A stretch of 64,000 nt of DNA from Balamuthia mandrillaris (lineage: Eukaryota > Discosea > Longamoebia > Balamuthiidae). A program made the position numbers and the translations under genes. Each line of letters opens with the position of its first letter. Within the stretch, counting starts at the first letter, position 1. This document shows, piece by piece, positions 11,842-22,767 of the stretch. The stretch is taken from NCBI GenBank assembly GCA_031835245.1, contig JAVKOQ010000120.1, forward strand, positions 98,701 to 162,700, read 5' to 3'. A model generated the notes under the pieces. That model saw only the letters and a program-made list of their open reading frames with translations, searched no databases and was not told the origin of the DNA.

Positions 11842-13017
11842 TTGTTGTTCGTTCTGACAATACTTTAACGATACTTAAAAACACAGAGACATCCAGATCT
11901 CTTTCCAGGCGAACACCTCATTCACTGCTCCAATACCGACAACACCGAGTCTCAATTCTACTGGGCAATGTCCCACATCCATTCCAGAGCTTTTTGGCAT
12001 CACTCTTCTGCTTCTTCCACGAGAGCTAGCCCTTCTGCTTCTTCTTCCTCTTCATCATCCTCCATTGTTCTAGTTCCATCCATGTTGCCAATGGGAGATA
12101 TGTTCAATCACAGTCTCACCAACAGCAACATCTCTTCCTTCTTCTACGACAATCAAAGCGAAGAATACAATATCTTCATCAAGCGGAACTACACAATAGG
12201 TGAACAAGTGTTCATCACGTACAATTTGGAGAGCAACTACGAGCTGTTAGTTGGTTATGGCCTCTTTTTTGAGGATAACGCATTGCAGAGAACTCGCTTG
12301 CGCTTCTCTCCTCGCTCATTTCTTGCCACACGACTCCCTTCTTTTGCTTCTGTCTCTTTCTCCAAAGAGAACGAAGAGAAGAAAGCAAAGATAAGACGAT
12401 TCTTGAAAGCAAAAGAAATCTGGAAGAAAGAAGAATACGAGCTGGTGGCTGATGAACTACCGATGGAACTCGTCCGAACGCTTCGTTTGTTGTTTGTTAT
12501 GATTGATGACTTTTGTAAGACAGAAAACGCAAAAGAAGAAAGATGGGAAGCTGGTTGGCTGAAGGATGACACAACGGACGTTTGTATCGAGAGAAATGTA
12601 TTTGCATGTCTTGCTGGATTATGTTGCGACCAACTTGCCGCCTTTCCTACTTCTCTTGATGAAGATCTCCTGTTGCTTGCTTCGTCTCAGTCTTCTGTTG
12701 GAGGCAACTACGTAACGGCACTCAAGTATCGCATCACGGAAAAACGCTTTCTTCAACGAATGCAACAAACATTTGACCAAATGACAGCAGCAATGAGCGA
12801 CCTGATGATACGCCATCAAGCTACCAACAAACAACCAGCTTCACCCTGTTCTCGTTCTGCCACCGTTCCTTTTCTTCTTTCTGACTTGTTCTTTGACGCA
12901 TACAACAACGCAACGACAACGATGAAAGAGCAATCTGCACAACGGAGCGAACCTCCAATTCCGCCGCCTCGAGAAGGAAGACGACGACCGTCCATTCTTT
13001 CCACGGAGCCAACGTAA
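10857..13017 (+). CDS. SET-domain protein methyltransferase (SETD3 / Rubisco-LSMT class)
   Basis: Exons 10857-10985, 11127-11322, 11596-11744 and 11887-13017 give 534 residues. The N terminus (FLRWLHEEGFP... LRAVRDLKSGELVMRVPKRFLL) is the first half of the split SET domain. The middle includes FWRPYLDVLP and FYWSKEELHELQGS, typical of SETD3/SETD4/SETD6 and plant LSMT proteins. The catalytic half holds MGDMFNHS, the SAM-binding D-x2-NH motif, then GEQVFITYNLESNYELLVGYGLFF with the NYELLxxYG hallmark. Residues about 265-520 correspond to the Rubisco-substrate-binding-like C-terminal helical domain. Family members methylate lysine or histidine of actin, ribosomal or nuclear proteins; the substrate here is unknown. 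A Ser-rich insert separates the SET halves. The stop codon TAA overlaps a consensus splice donor (GTAAGT). Confidence 0.9.
11335..11530 (+). repeat. Intronic pyrimidine repeats (TCTC, TTTC, TTGTCGTTTC)
   Basis: Second intron of the SET gene. Blocks of (TC)n alternate with TTTCTTTC and the phrase TTCTTGTCGTTTC, repeated several times. Sense-strand pyrimidine-rich. Confidence 0.9.
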
Positions 13018-13052
13018 GTCCTTTCTCGTCTCGTCTCGTCTCGTCTCGTCTC

Positions 13053-13099
<47 letters not shown>

Positions 13100-13331
13100 G
13101 AAAGTTCTTGTCAGGTAACGCCTTACAAGATCTCTTCTTGCTCATCGATCGCCTATAATAGGCAAAGAATCTGACCGTAAAGGACACCAGAGCAACTATA
13201 ACCGTCGTTTCGTACTGGTTCTTTCCAGAGGAGGAAACAGATAGAAGCGGTTCCTTCAACGGACGCAGACCAACTTCAAGAGAACGAGCAAAAAAGAGAA
13301 AGCCACCAACTACAAGGAAATAGTTTGAAAA
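13018..13331 (+). other. Intergenic region with (CGTCT)n then (CT)n tract
   Basis: A pentamer array (TCGTC) at about 13024-13056 grades into a (TC)n run to 13097. It is followed by CAGGTAACG, an acceptor-like site at 13113-13114, suggesting an intron in the 3' untranslated part of the upstream transcript. The rest, to 13331, shows no gene. Confidence 0.5.
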
Positions 13332-14140
13332 ATGAACACATATAGCGGCGCCAATCGAAGTTTTGGAAGTGGGATCGGGCCAAGAACGAGAGGAGCGACT
13401 ACCAACGACGCTTCAGTCACAACTGCAAAAGACAGCAAAATGACCGACTGGGTCGCCAAAATGAACGAAATGCGAAAGATGAGAGAAGACACCAGAAGTC
13501 TTCTCAGCAGCAGCAACAATCTTCCTGCTCCTGCTTCTTCTTCTCCTTCTTCAGCAAGTCACACTGCTCCTCTTCCTTCTGTAACATCGGCAAGCTGCAG
13601 ACCGTATCCTCAACCACAAAGATCACATACATTTTCCAGTTTTCCAGCTCGTCTTCACAGCAACAACACTGTTGCTACGAGAGACCGACCGAAAGTGAAT
13701 GATACCTCCTTCTTCCAACAACCAAATGCCTCTGCTTCAACTTCTTCTGTTCCTGCAACCAAAGATACCGCTTCAAATGCAGCTGCAACAACTACAGCAA
13801 CGATTTCTCCCAACAGTTCGTTGGGAACGGCTGCTCCTTCTGCTTCTTCTTATTCCTCTTGGATGAGTTCACGCAACAGCACCAATAATACAACAGGCAC
13901 AGACAGGAAAGGTCCGCCTCCAGTGGTCCCACCCCGAACCTTTTCTCCCTCTTCATCGTCTGCTGAACCTGTTGCCAATCCAATGCCCACTGCCAGTTCG
14001 TATTCGTCTTCATCGTCAGAAGTGGAAGACCTGAGAAGAAAGTTGGCAGAGAGTGAAGCAGCACATGCTAAAACCAGAGAAGAATTAGAAAACATGAAGC
14101 AACGCAGAGTTGTACGCTTTATCTTCTCTTCCCTTTTACT

Positions 14141-14181
<41 letters not shown>

Positions 14182-15728
14182 CTCGTCCTCTCTTCAACTT
14201 GTGTTGTTATACTAAACAATTTTGCAGGAAGCAAGAAGTCGAGTTCTTCGCGCAAAGCAACAACAACTTGGTCAGCTAAAAGCCACCTCTGAACTACGCC
14301 AGCAGCAACGTCGTGCCCCAGAAACCAATCCACGTCCGCAAAAGTTTGTGTTTCTTTGTCTATTTTTTTTTCTACTCTAACGAGCTTCACTTTTACAGAG
14401 AAACAAGAGGATCAAGAAGAATGACCAATCGTAAAGTCACAAATCACATTGACAGCGTGCTCACCATGATGACAACGCTGGAGAAAGCTATCGCTACTGC
14501 TGAGGCCGGAAGGACAAAAGCTGAATACGAGCTCATCGAATACGCCAAAGAAATGGTTAATTATATTTCCCTTCTCTTCCGTCAATGCATGCACTTATTA
14601 GCAAAACTCTTATTGTTTACTCTCTTGTATAAAATAAACAAAAGAGAGGACAAGAAGCAGCAATGCAGGCCATTAATGTAGAATTGGAGAAAGCAATGAA
14701 ACTTACCACCAGATTGCTTGACCAAACCAGGTTTTTCTTGTTTCTTTCGCGTCCCTCTTCTTTCTTCTAACTTCTTTTCTGCTCATTATTATTATTATTA
14801 AACAGTACCAACCAAGCTCTCAACGACTCCGTCTTGGGTCTCAAAACCATCATTTGGCAATGTCAAAACCTCTCTGACGGCTCTCCTCAACACAATTCTA
14901 CTCTTCCTCCTTCCGGTGCCACTCTCCTCTCCCCCAACGTGGATCGATTGCACTCTCCGGCCCTGCGGAGTCGGTCCCACACAGAACGTCGTCCTTCTGG
15001 TCTCGGTGCAGGCTTCGGTGCTTCTGTGAACGTTGCTCCTATGCCTCCACCGCCGATGGCACCGGCACCACCTCCGCCTTCTGCCATGCCGTTCGTGATG
15101 GTGACCACTGACGCCGCTCCAGGTTCTCTTCCTCGTTCTCTTGTTCTCTCTTTTTATTGTGCTTTTCTAACGCAGGTTCCAAAGGAGATGGAAGCGGTGG
15201 CAAATCACTGTTGCAACAGATTCGCGAAGGCAAAGACCTGAACAAGATTGACCTCGACGCAATGCTCAAGGTTGTCTTTCTCTTTCCTCTCTCCTTCTTC
15301 ATTTCTTGCTTTGTTATCTCTTTCTTTTTTGTCGTTTCTTTCTTTCCTCTCTTTCTCTTTCGTCGTTTCTCTTTCTCTTTCGTCGTTTCTCTTTCTCTTT
15401 CTCTTTCTCTTTCTCTTTCTCTTTCTCTTTCTCTTTCTCTTTCTCTTTCTCTTTCGTCGTTTCTCTTTCTCTCCGATATAGCAGCTTACCATTGTTACCT
15501 ACCAAACAACAACCAAACAAAAAAAAAAAGCAACAAAAACTTAGAAAGAGGCGCAGCAGCTGTCTCATAGCCTCCCTGGCGGAGACCCTCCGCAAAGCGA
15601 TGGGAGAGCGCCGCGGGTACATGGGCGAGGAGGACGGCGAGGAGGACGGCGACGACGGCGACGATGGAAACGACCCGCTGTGTGACAGCGATGAGGAGTG
15701 GGAGGCCTACGAGGATGCCACTTGGTGA
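13332..15728 (+). CDS. WH2-central-acidic (WCA) actin nucleation-promoting factor with coiled coil
   Basis: Exons 13332-14111, 14228-14343, 14399-14555, 14645-14730, 14806-15122, 15176-15270 and about 15549-15728 give 576 residues. Residues about 1-230 are disordered Ser/Thr/Pro/Ala-rich sequence after MTDWVAKMNEMRKMRE. A predicted coiled coil spans about 235-380. A proline block (PMPPPPMAPAPPPPS) precedes KSLLQQIREGKDLNKID, which fits the WH2 pattern LLxxIRxGxxLKK for monomeric actin. The last exon gives LAETLRKAMGERRG, an amphipathic central segment, and an acidic tail ending EEWEAYEDATW, as in WASP-family Arp2/3 activators. No WH1, GBD or SCAR homology domain is recognised, so it is WCA-bearing but not a clear WASP or WAVE. 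The last acceptor is the least certain; only the AAAG at 15548 keeps the frame. Confidence 0.8.
15320..15475 (+). repeat. Intronic TTTCTC hexamer array
   Basis: Located in the final intron of the WCA gene; (CTTTCT)n with TTTCGTCGTTTCTC interruptions. Pyrimidine-rich on the sense strand. Confidence 0.9.
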
Positions 15729-16420
15729 ACGAAAAAAAATAAAAAAAGAAAACATAACAAATAACAAATAAATTTAAAAGAAGAAAAAAAAAGAAAAAAG
15801 AAAAGAAAAAAACAGAAAAAAAAAAGAAAACAGAAAAAAGAAATAAGAAAAAAGAAAACAGAAAACGGGAAAAAAACAAAAAGCAAAAAAAAAGTTAAAA
15901 AAAAAAGCAAAAAAAAAGAAAAAAGAAAAGAAAAAACAGAAAAAAAAGAAAACAGAAATAAGAAATAAGAAAAAAGAAAACAGAAAAAACAGAAAAAAAA
16001 AGAAAATAGAAAAAAGAAATAAGAAATAAGAAAAAAAAAACAAGAAGCAAAAAAAAAAAGAAAAAAAAAAGAAAAAAGACAATAAATAAATAAAAAGAAA
16101 AAAAAAAAGGTGCACACGTGGCAAGCTCCAAAGGTACCGGTTAACCGGGTTACTGTTACGCTTGAAAAAATAAACAGAAGAAAGAAAAAACATGTTTCAC
16201 AGAAGAACAGGACTCAACTTCTTCTTTGGGTTTTGTTCTTCTTCTTTCGTTCGTTGACTTAAAGAAATATATATAATAGTTCCAAAAAAAAAAAGATCTT
16301 TTCCACTGTACATACACGATCTTAAGCGACTTTCTTCTTCTTCTTCTTTCTTCTTTCTTCTGCACTTCTTTCAAAGTGCTCACGCAAGCATCCAGCGAGG
16401 GAAAAAAAAAAAAAACAAAG
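15729..16420. other. Intergenic, 350-base purine-rich AAAAAGAAAACAGAAA block
   Basis: From about 15735 to 16110 the plus strand is nearly all A with G, built from AAAAGAAAACAG-like units. The Phe-only frames on the minus strand are artefacts. AATAAA occurs near 15738 and 15768. From 16120 to 16420 it is ordinary sequence with TTCTTC runs; no gene seen. Confidence 0.6.
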
Positions 16421-17288
16421 ATGGCGGCGACCCATCAGCGGCAACAACAGCCGTTCATCCTGACGTTGTTGAAGGTGCCCTACCTGGCCTCCTTCTTGAT
16501 CGCTTACTATAACTGCCTGTTGGTGGCCCTTCCGCTTCAGCTCTACTTGTTGATCAGCTCTGTACGTTTTTTTTTCTTTATTTTTTTATATTTTTATATT
16601 TATTTTTATATTTTTATATTTTTTATATTTTTATTTTTATATTTTATATTTATTTTTATTTATTTTTATTTATTTTAAATATAAAAATATAGAAAATAGT
16701 GAACTCGAGAGGACTGCTTCGCTCCCGTCGCGTTCATCTGTTGTTGTGGCTGCCGCGATGGCTGTTGGCCACCCTCTTCCCGCCGTGCTGCGTCGGCTAC
16801 GTCCTCGCCCTTTGTTACTTGTTGTGGGGGTGGGTGCATGAGGAGGGACCTCTCATCGCTGCCTTGTCCTGTGCTTCTTTGGCCATTGGTAATGCTTTCT
16901 TTCTTTCTTCTTTCTTCTTTCTTCTCTCTTGTTCTTGTTCTTCTGCCTCTTCTTGTTCTGCTCGTTCTTCTTGTTCTTGTTCTTGTTCTTCTTCTTGTTG
17001 TTGTTGTTGTTCTTGTTCTTGTTCTTGTTCTTGTTCTTGTTCTTGTTCTTGTTCTTGTTCTTCTTCTCTCTTCTCTCTTCTCTCTTCTTTCACCCATCTG
17101 TCTTCACTCATCGTTGTTCTTCTCATCATTCCTATTTTCTGCTGTTGACTGATTGGTTGACCACAACAAAGTGTTATTGGGATGTGTGTGGAAAGGACTT
17201 CATCTGCACCAAGGAGGAAGGCTTGGTGACGTTCAATTGTTCGTTTTCCTCTCCCTCTTCGTTCTCTGCTTCTGCTTTGCTGCGCTCT

Positions 17289-17337
<49 letters not shown>

Positions 17338-18000
17338 CTCTTCTCTTCTCTCGTTGTTCGTCTCCTAACGATCACCGCAACGTATAGAGGGTTGTACATG
17401 AAGAACACATGGGAGGCACAAAAGGACATGGGTGCCTTCCTTGCATGCCTCCTCGTCATTCTTGGTCTCATCAGGTCTTCTTTCTTTCTGCATTCGTTAT
17501 TGCTCCTTTCGCTTTTCATTCTTTGTGCTTATCTTATCGCTTCAAAACATGCAAGGATTCCACACTTAATATCATGGGTGAGAAAGAATGGAGAGAAACC
17601 AGCTTTTATCGGTTACTGTTACCGACAGCTGCTCTACACGCTGTTGGACTATCTCTGTCTCCCTTTCCTGTTAATAGTGTTGCTTACTGTTTGGCGCTTC
17701 AACGACATGAAGCGGTTGTTGAAACTTTACGTTAGTTCTTCTTCTACTTCTTCTTGCTTCTTGCTTCTTGCTTTGTGCTGCTTGCAGCTTGCTTCTTCCT
17801 TTTTATGCCTTCTTCCTTATTTTCTTATTCTTGTTCTCGTATTTCCATTCAAAGGAAGGTGATGAGATTCAACAGCGACTAGCAGTGGTAGCATCCGCAT
17901 TAAACGCTCTCTTGGACCTTCCGTTCTTCGTATGCGCTGTACCAATGCTCATTACTGTTTGGCGATGTCCCGTCTTCATTCCTCTTTGGTGGAATGTATG

Positions 18001-18044
<44 letters not shown>

Positions 18045-21000
18045 GCTAACACTTGAACAACAACAAAAAAGGCAAAAACAAACGAACGCAGAATGATTTG
18101 TTTTTATCAGTTTTGTGGTTGGTTGGTTGACGTTCCTTTTGCATGTATGGCGTTGATAGTAACGGCAACGCCATGGGGAAGAGGCATTCTTTTATGGAGA
18201 GCGTTTCTTCAAATCTCAGAGAAAGGACAAACGACCGACAACAACAAGAAGAAACAGAAGACAAAAGTGGGGAAAGAAGCAAAGTCGAAGGAGGAACAGA
18301 GGGACGAAATGATAAAGAAGCAACGAGCGCTTTGTTGGGGGCAGTTTCTTTGTGCGTTGTTGGATATACCTGCTTCCATTTGTGCTGTAAGCATTGTTCT
18401 CACGTTGTGGCATTTCCTCCCATTCAAACGTGAATTAAAGGTAACATCTCTCTATTCTATTTTGTCTCTGCTTACCTAACGGCCAACAAAACAAAGACTC
18501 TTCCTTCTTTCGCAGGAACAAATCCTCATCGCATTGCCTTCTATTACTTCTTCAACCTTCTTATCGACTTGCCTTTCATCCTCTTCACATGCGTCATTAT
18601 GCTCTCCGCTTATCGCCTCCCAACTCTCGTTCGAGACTGGAAGAGACAAAACGCAACTTCGAATCTGGCGAATCGTCGTTGGCTCTGCTCTGAACAGTTC
18701 TTTTGCGTCCTGCTTGACCTTCCTTGTCTTCTTCTTTTCGTTCTTCTCTTCTTGCTTCGGTGGAACTTTGCTTGTCTTTACACTCAACTCAAAACTTGTG
18801 GAAAAAGAAACGCTCACGTTGAAGATGCGCTTCAAAAACGTCACCAAATCGGACTCGAAGTACACTTTTCAATTCTTTCTCGTTCCTTCCAACTCGTTCT
18901 TCATCTCCCAATTCTATCCATGGTATTCATCACCACGATAACGTTCTGGCGATTGTCTGCTCTTTGGAAAGCTTTATGCATTGCGGAGCATCGCGTGATA
19001 CAAGAGAGATATCCGTCTCCTTCTTCCCCTTCGCTTACTGCTCCCCCATCCACTTCTTTTTATCGTTATTCGGATCTTTCGCTCGAGGAAGACATCCTGA
19101 AACGCAAAGTGAGATGCGTTTTAGCCACGTTCTATTGTTTGCTGTTGGACGTCCCAGCTTCGATCGCTCTTTCTCTCATCTTCATCACCCGTTGGCATTA
19201 TCCCACTTTGAAGTCTGCTCTTTCTCCTCCTTCTTCTTCGCTTTCTCCCTATCGTCGCAACACGCTTATATTGAACACTTTCTTCCGGCGTTGGATGAAA
19301 GACTTGCCGTACTTTATTTGCATTGTGCTAGTCACTCTCAGTATCTATCGGGCGCCGTTTCTTTGGAGACTACTTTCTTCAGCTTCGCGAAAAGATAAGC
19401 AACAAAATGAAGAAGACGAAGCACTGACTCTTTCCAAGAAACGAAAAGTGGTGATAGAGAGCTTCTTGTTGATGCTTTGCGACATTCCCAGTTGGACTTG
19501 CTACTCTATTCTTTGGTTGACTCGTTGGAGATGGACGGTCCTTCAAGATGACTTGTCTTCTCTTTCTTCTTCTTCTTCTTCTTCTTCTTCTTCTTCTTCT
19601 TCTTCTTCGACAGAAGCGCTTCAACATTATGGTGTTATCTTTTATCATATCGGCAGATTGTTGAAAGAAGACAGTCTCGCGCTTCTCTGCATCGCTTTCG
19701 TGACTTTGTTTCCTCATCGACTCTATATCTTAGGAAACAAGTTGAACAAGACACAAGGTTTAAAGCAAAAGAGACACACGACCTACGAACAGTTCTTATG
19801 CGTTCTTCTCGACCCCTTTATCCTTCTCTGCCTTCTCTTCACGTTTATTACCGTTCTTCGCGTTCGTTCTCTTCGTTCCTCTCTTCAAAGATTGAACGAT
19901 TGGAAAGGGCTGAAGTTTCACATGAGCGTCATTCAAGTCTTTGTGAAACTTTTGGTGGATTTGCCTTTTGTGCTCTGCGCTCTTCTGGTGACCGTAACGT
20001 TTTGGAAGTTACCAACGATGCGTCGTCGCATCAAAGAGATCGAGCAACGCTATCGCGAGCTCTTTTCTACGATAACGGAGGAGAACGAACGAAGAAAGTT
20101 GCACATGGCGAAAAAGAAGGCAATGGGATTGGTGGTGTTGGAATGTGCCGCTTGCGTGGTCGTGGACGTGATCACTGCCCCTTGCTTGGGTTGCGTAAGG
20201 CTGACTTGGCATTGGCCTTACTTGAAGAAGGAAGCTGAGGTTGCTTCCTTCTCTTTTTTTGCTGCTTCTTTACTCCATTCTTCATCTTCTTTCTTCTACA
20301 TGCTTCTTTGCTGCTTTGCTTTTCTGCTGTCTTTCTTTTTCTTCTGTCTTCTTCTTTCTTTCTTGTAGGACGCTTCCTTCTTAACCATTCTATTTCGCGC
20401 GCCTCATTTTACAGGAGAAAAAACTGGAGCTTCTTAGTTGGGACGTTGCAGTGCTCAAGCATTTCGTTACAAGCCTCCTTGACGTGCCCTACTTCATTTG
20501 TCTCACTCTTTTGCTCGCAACTGTTTGGCGTGCAAAGTCCGTGCTTTCAGCTCTTTCTAAGGTTTATTTTCTCTTCATCTCTTTCTATACATTATACATG
20601 TGTTCACTTTCTTGTCCAAAAATATAGGCGGAAACGTTGAGCCTAAAACGACAAGAAGTGTTGCGCCAAACGGGATATCTTTTGTTGGACATACCGGCTG
20701 GTATTGCTGCATTCGTTGTCATTGTGACCGCTTGGCACGCGCCAAGTCTTTTGCGTAAACTCAAGGCATCGCTTCTTTCCTCTCTGCTCTCTTTCTTTAT
20801 TTTGTGATATTTATTGGTCCTTAACTTTTCGTTCACAGGAAAAACAAGGATGGGAGAAGCATAGCCTCATCTTCCGCCACTTGCTGGCCTTGCTCATTGA
20901 CATTCCCTTCATTCTTTGCACCCTCTTCGCTGCATTGTTCTTCTGGAGGATACCAACCCTCTATTCTCAATTCTCTCAATGCAAAAGTAATCGAGACAAG

Positions 21001-22736
21001 CGAAAGGTGGCCACCGTGCAAGCTCGTTTGGCCCTATTGGACATTCCAGCTTTTATTCTGGGCTTTGTCGTCTTTCTGACACTTTGGAAAGCGCTCAAGT
21101 TACTTCGCAGCATTCATCAAATCAAAACCACTTCTTCTTCGTCTTCCTCTTCTAATGAAACCGACAAGAAAAAGTTGGAAAAGCAACAAACAACATTAAA
21201 ACAAGCGAGAAAGAAGTCCAATAGGGGCTCACAGCAGAAAGAAGAACCAGAAAACAGCGCTATAACATCTTTTTACGAAGGTTCAGCCATTCACAGAGCC
21301 ATCTTTTGGCAATTCATTCTCCTTCTGTTGGATCTACCTCTTCTCGTTTTCGCGGTGGGAGTAACCTTGTGTCCTTGGAGAGGATTGTTCCTCCATCGAC
21401 TGCTGCGCGTTATGGATGGTTTGTCCTTCTTGTTCTTGTTCTTGTTCTTCTTCTTCTTGTTCTTCTTGTTCATTCTCCTAAGTATGATCCTATATGACAC
21501 CAAAAGGTTATTGGAGACGAAGAAGAGCGTTGATCAAGCAATTCGCGTTGTTATTCTTGGATGTGCCTGCTTTCGTGTGCTTCGTTTTGCTATTGTGTTC
21601 ATGGAGAGGACCTTCCACTTGTGCTCTTCTCGTCAGAACCTTTCGTAAAGAAAAATCGCGACAAACTAAGCAACGTAGAGAAGCAGAAGCAACAATAGAC
21701 GAAGTGGATGATAAAGATGAAGACGACAAGATAAAGGAGAAGAAGATGGATAAAGAAAGCAGATTGGAAGCAATACTTTCGTTAGCATTGCATGAAGTCA
21801 TCGCCAAAGAGTTTCTAGAGTTGGTGGTGGATTGGTGTTATGTGCTCTTGGCCGTTCTTTTGCTCTGGCGTTTGCCTTTCCTCGTTCGTAGGTTCATTGT
21901 TCAGGTTTGTTATCACTCTATTGTAGCAGCTACTCTTTCACCTTCTCTTTGCCTCGTTTTCACCGTTATCATCGCGTAAAACAGAAGGCAAACATCTCAT
22001 GTGCAGAACAAAGAAGAAAGTTGGTGCGGCATCAATTGGCTGAGACAATTCAAGATATACCCTATCTGCCTCTCTTCTTGCTCTCTCTTGTGGCGGTATG
22101 GCGTTGGAGAGGTCTCTATACGAAATGGCGACTGGTGAGCGACTCTGATTCTGCTAAACGAGCCTTACTTTGGGCCACCTCAACCCTTATCTTGAAGGAT
22201 ATTGCTGCTCTTCTCTTAGGTTTGTTTCCTCCTTCTCCCTCTTGTTCTTTTCTCCTTCTTATTTTTCTTCTTTTTCTTCTTCTTCTTCTTCTTCTTCTTC
22301 TTCTGTTTAGTATTCATTTTTATTTTCCTCTGTTTATGTTTTTGCTTGTTAGTGGTTGTCCTTTGCGTAATTGGCCCATGGCGAATCCCTGTTCTGTTGC
22401 GACAACTTTGGAGAAGAAGAGCAGGTCAGGAGAAATTGGAAGCTCACTCTGTGCTCTTCCATCAATTGAAGGAGAGTGTTCCTGATCTTCCTTATGTTCC
22501 ACTGTTCTGTTACGTTTGCACTCTTGGATTTTGGCGTATTCCAATCATGTACTCTCAATTCAAAAAGGTACCTTTATTTGCTTCTTTTTGTCCTTCTTCT
22601 TCACCTTCTTCATTTACTTCTTGTTGGCTTATGCTTGTGCTTTTTCAGTGTACTTCTGACGCGGCAGTAAGAGCAATGATACGTCGCAACTTTGTGTTAG
22701 CAGTTCAGGATGTGTGTTGCTTTATCATGGGTTTAG

Positions 22737-22767
<31 letters not shown>

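Noticed and set aside
16675-17519. Glu-Gln, Arg-Thr and Ser-Cys rich frames
   Set aside because: Readings of the TTCTTG array within an intron of the membrane-module gene.
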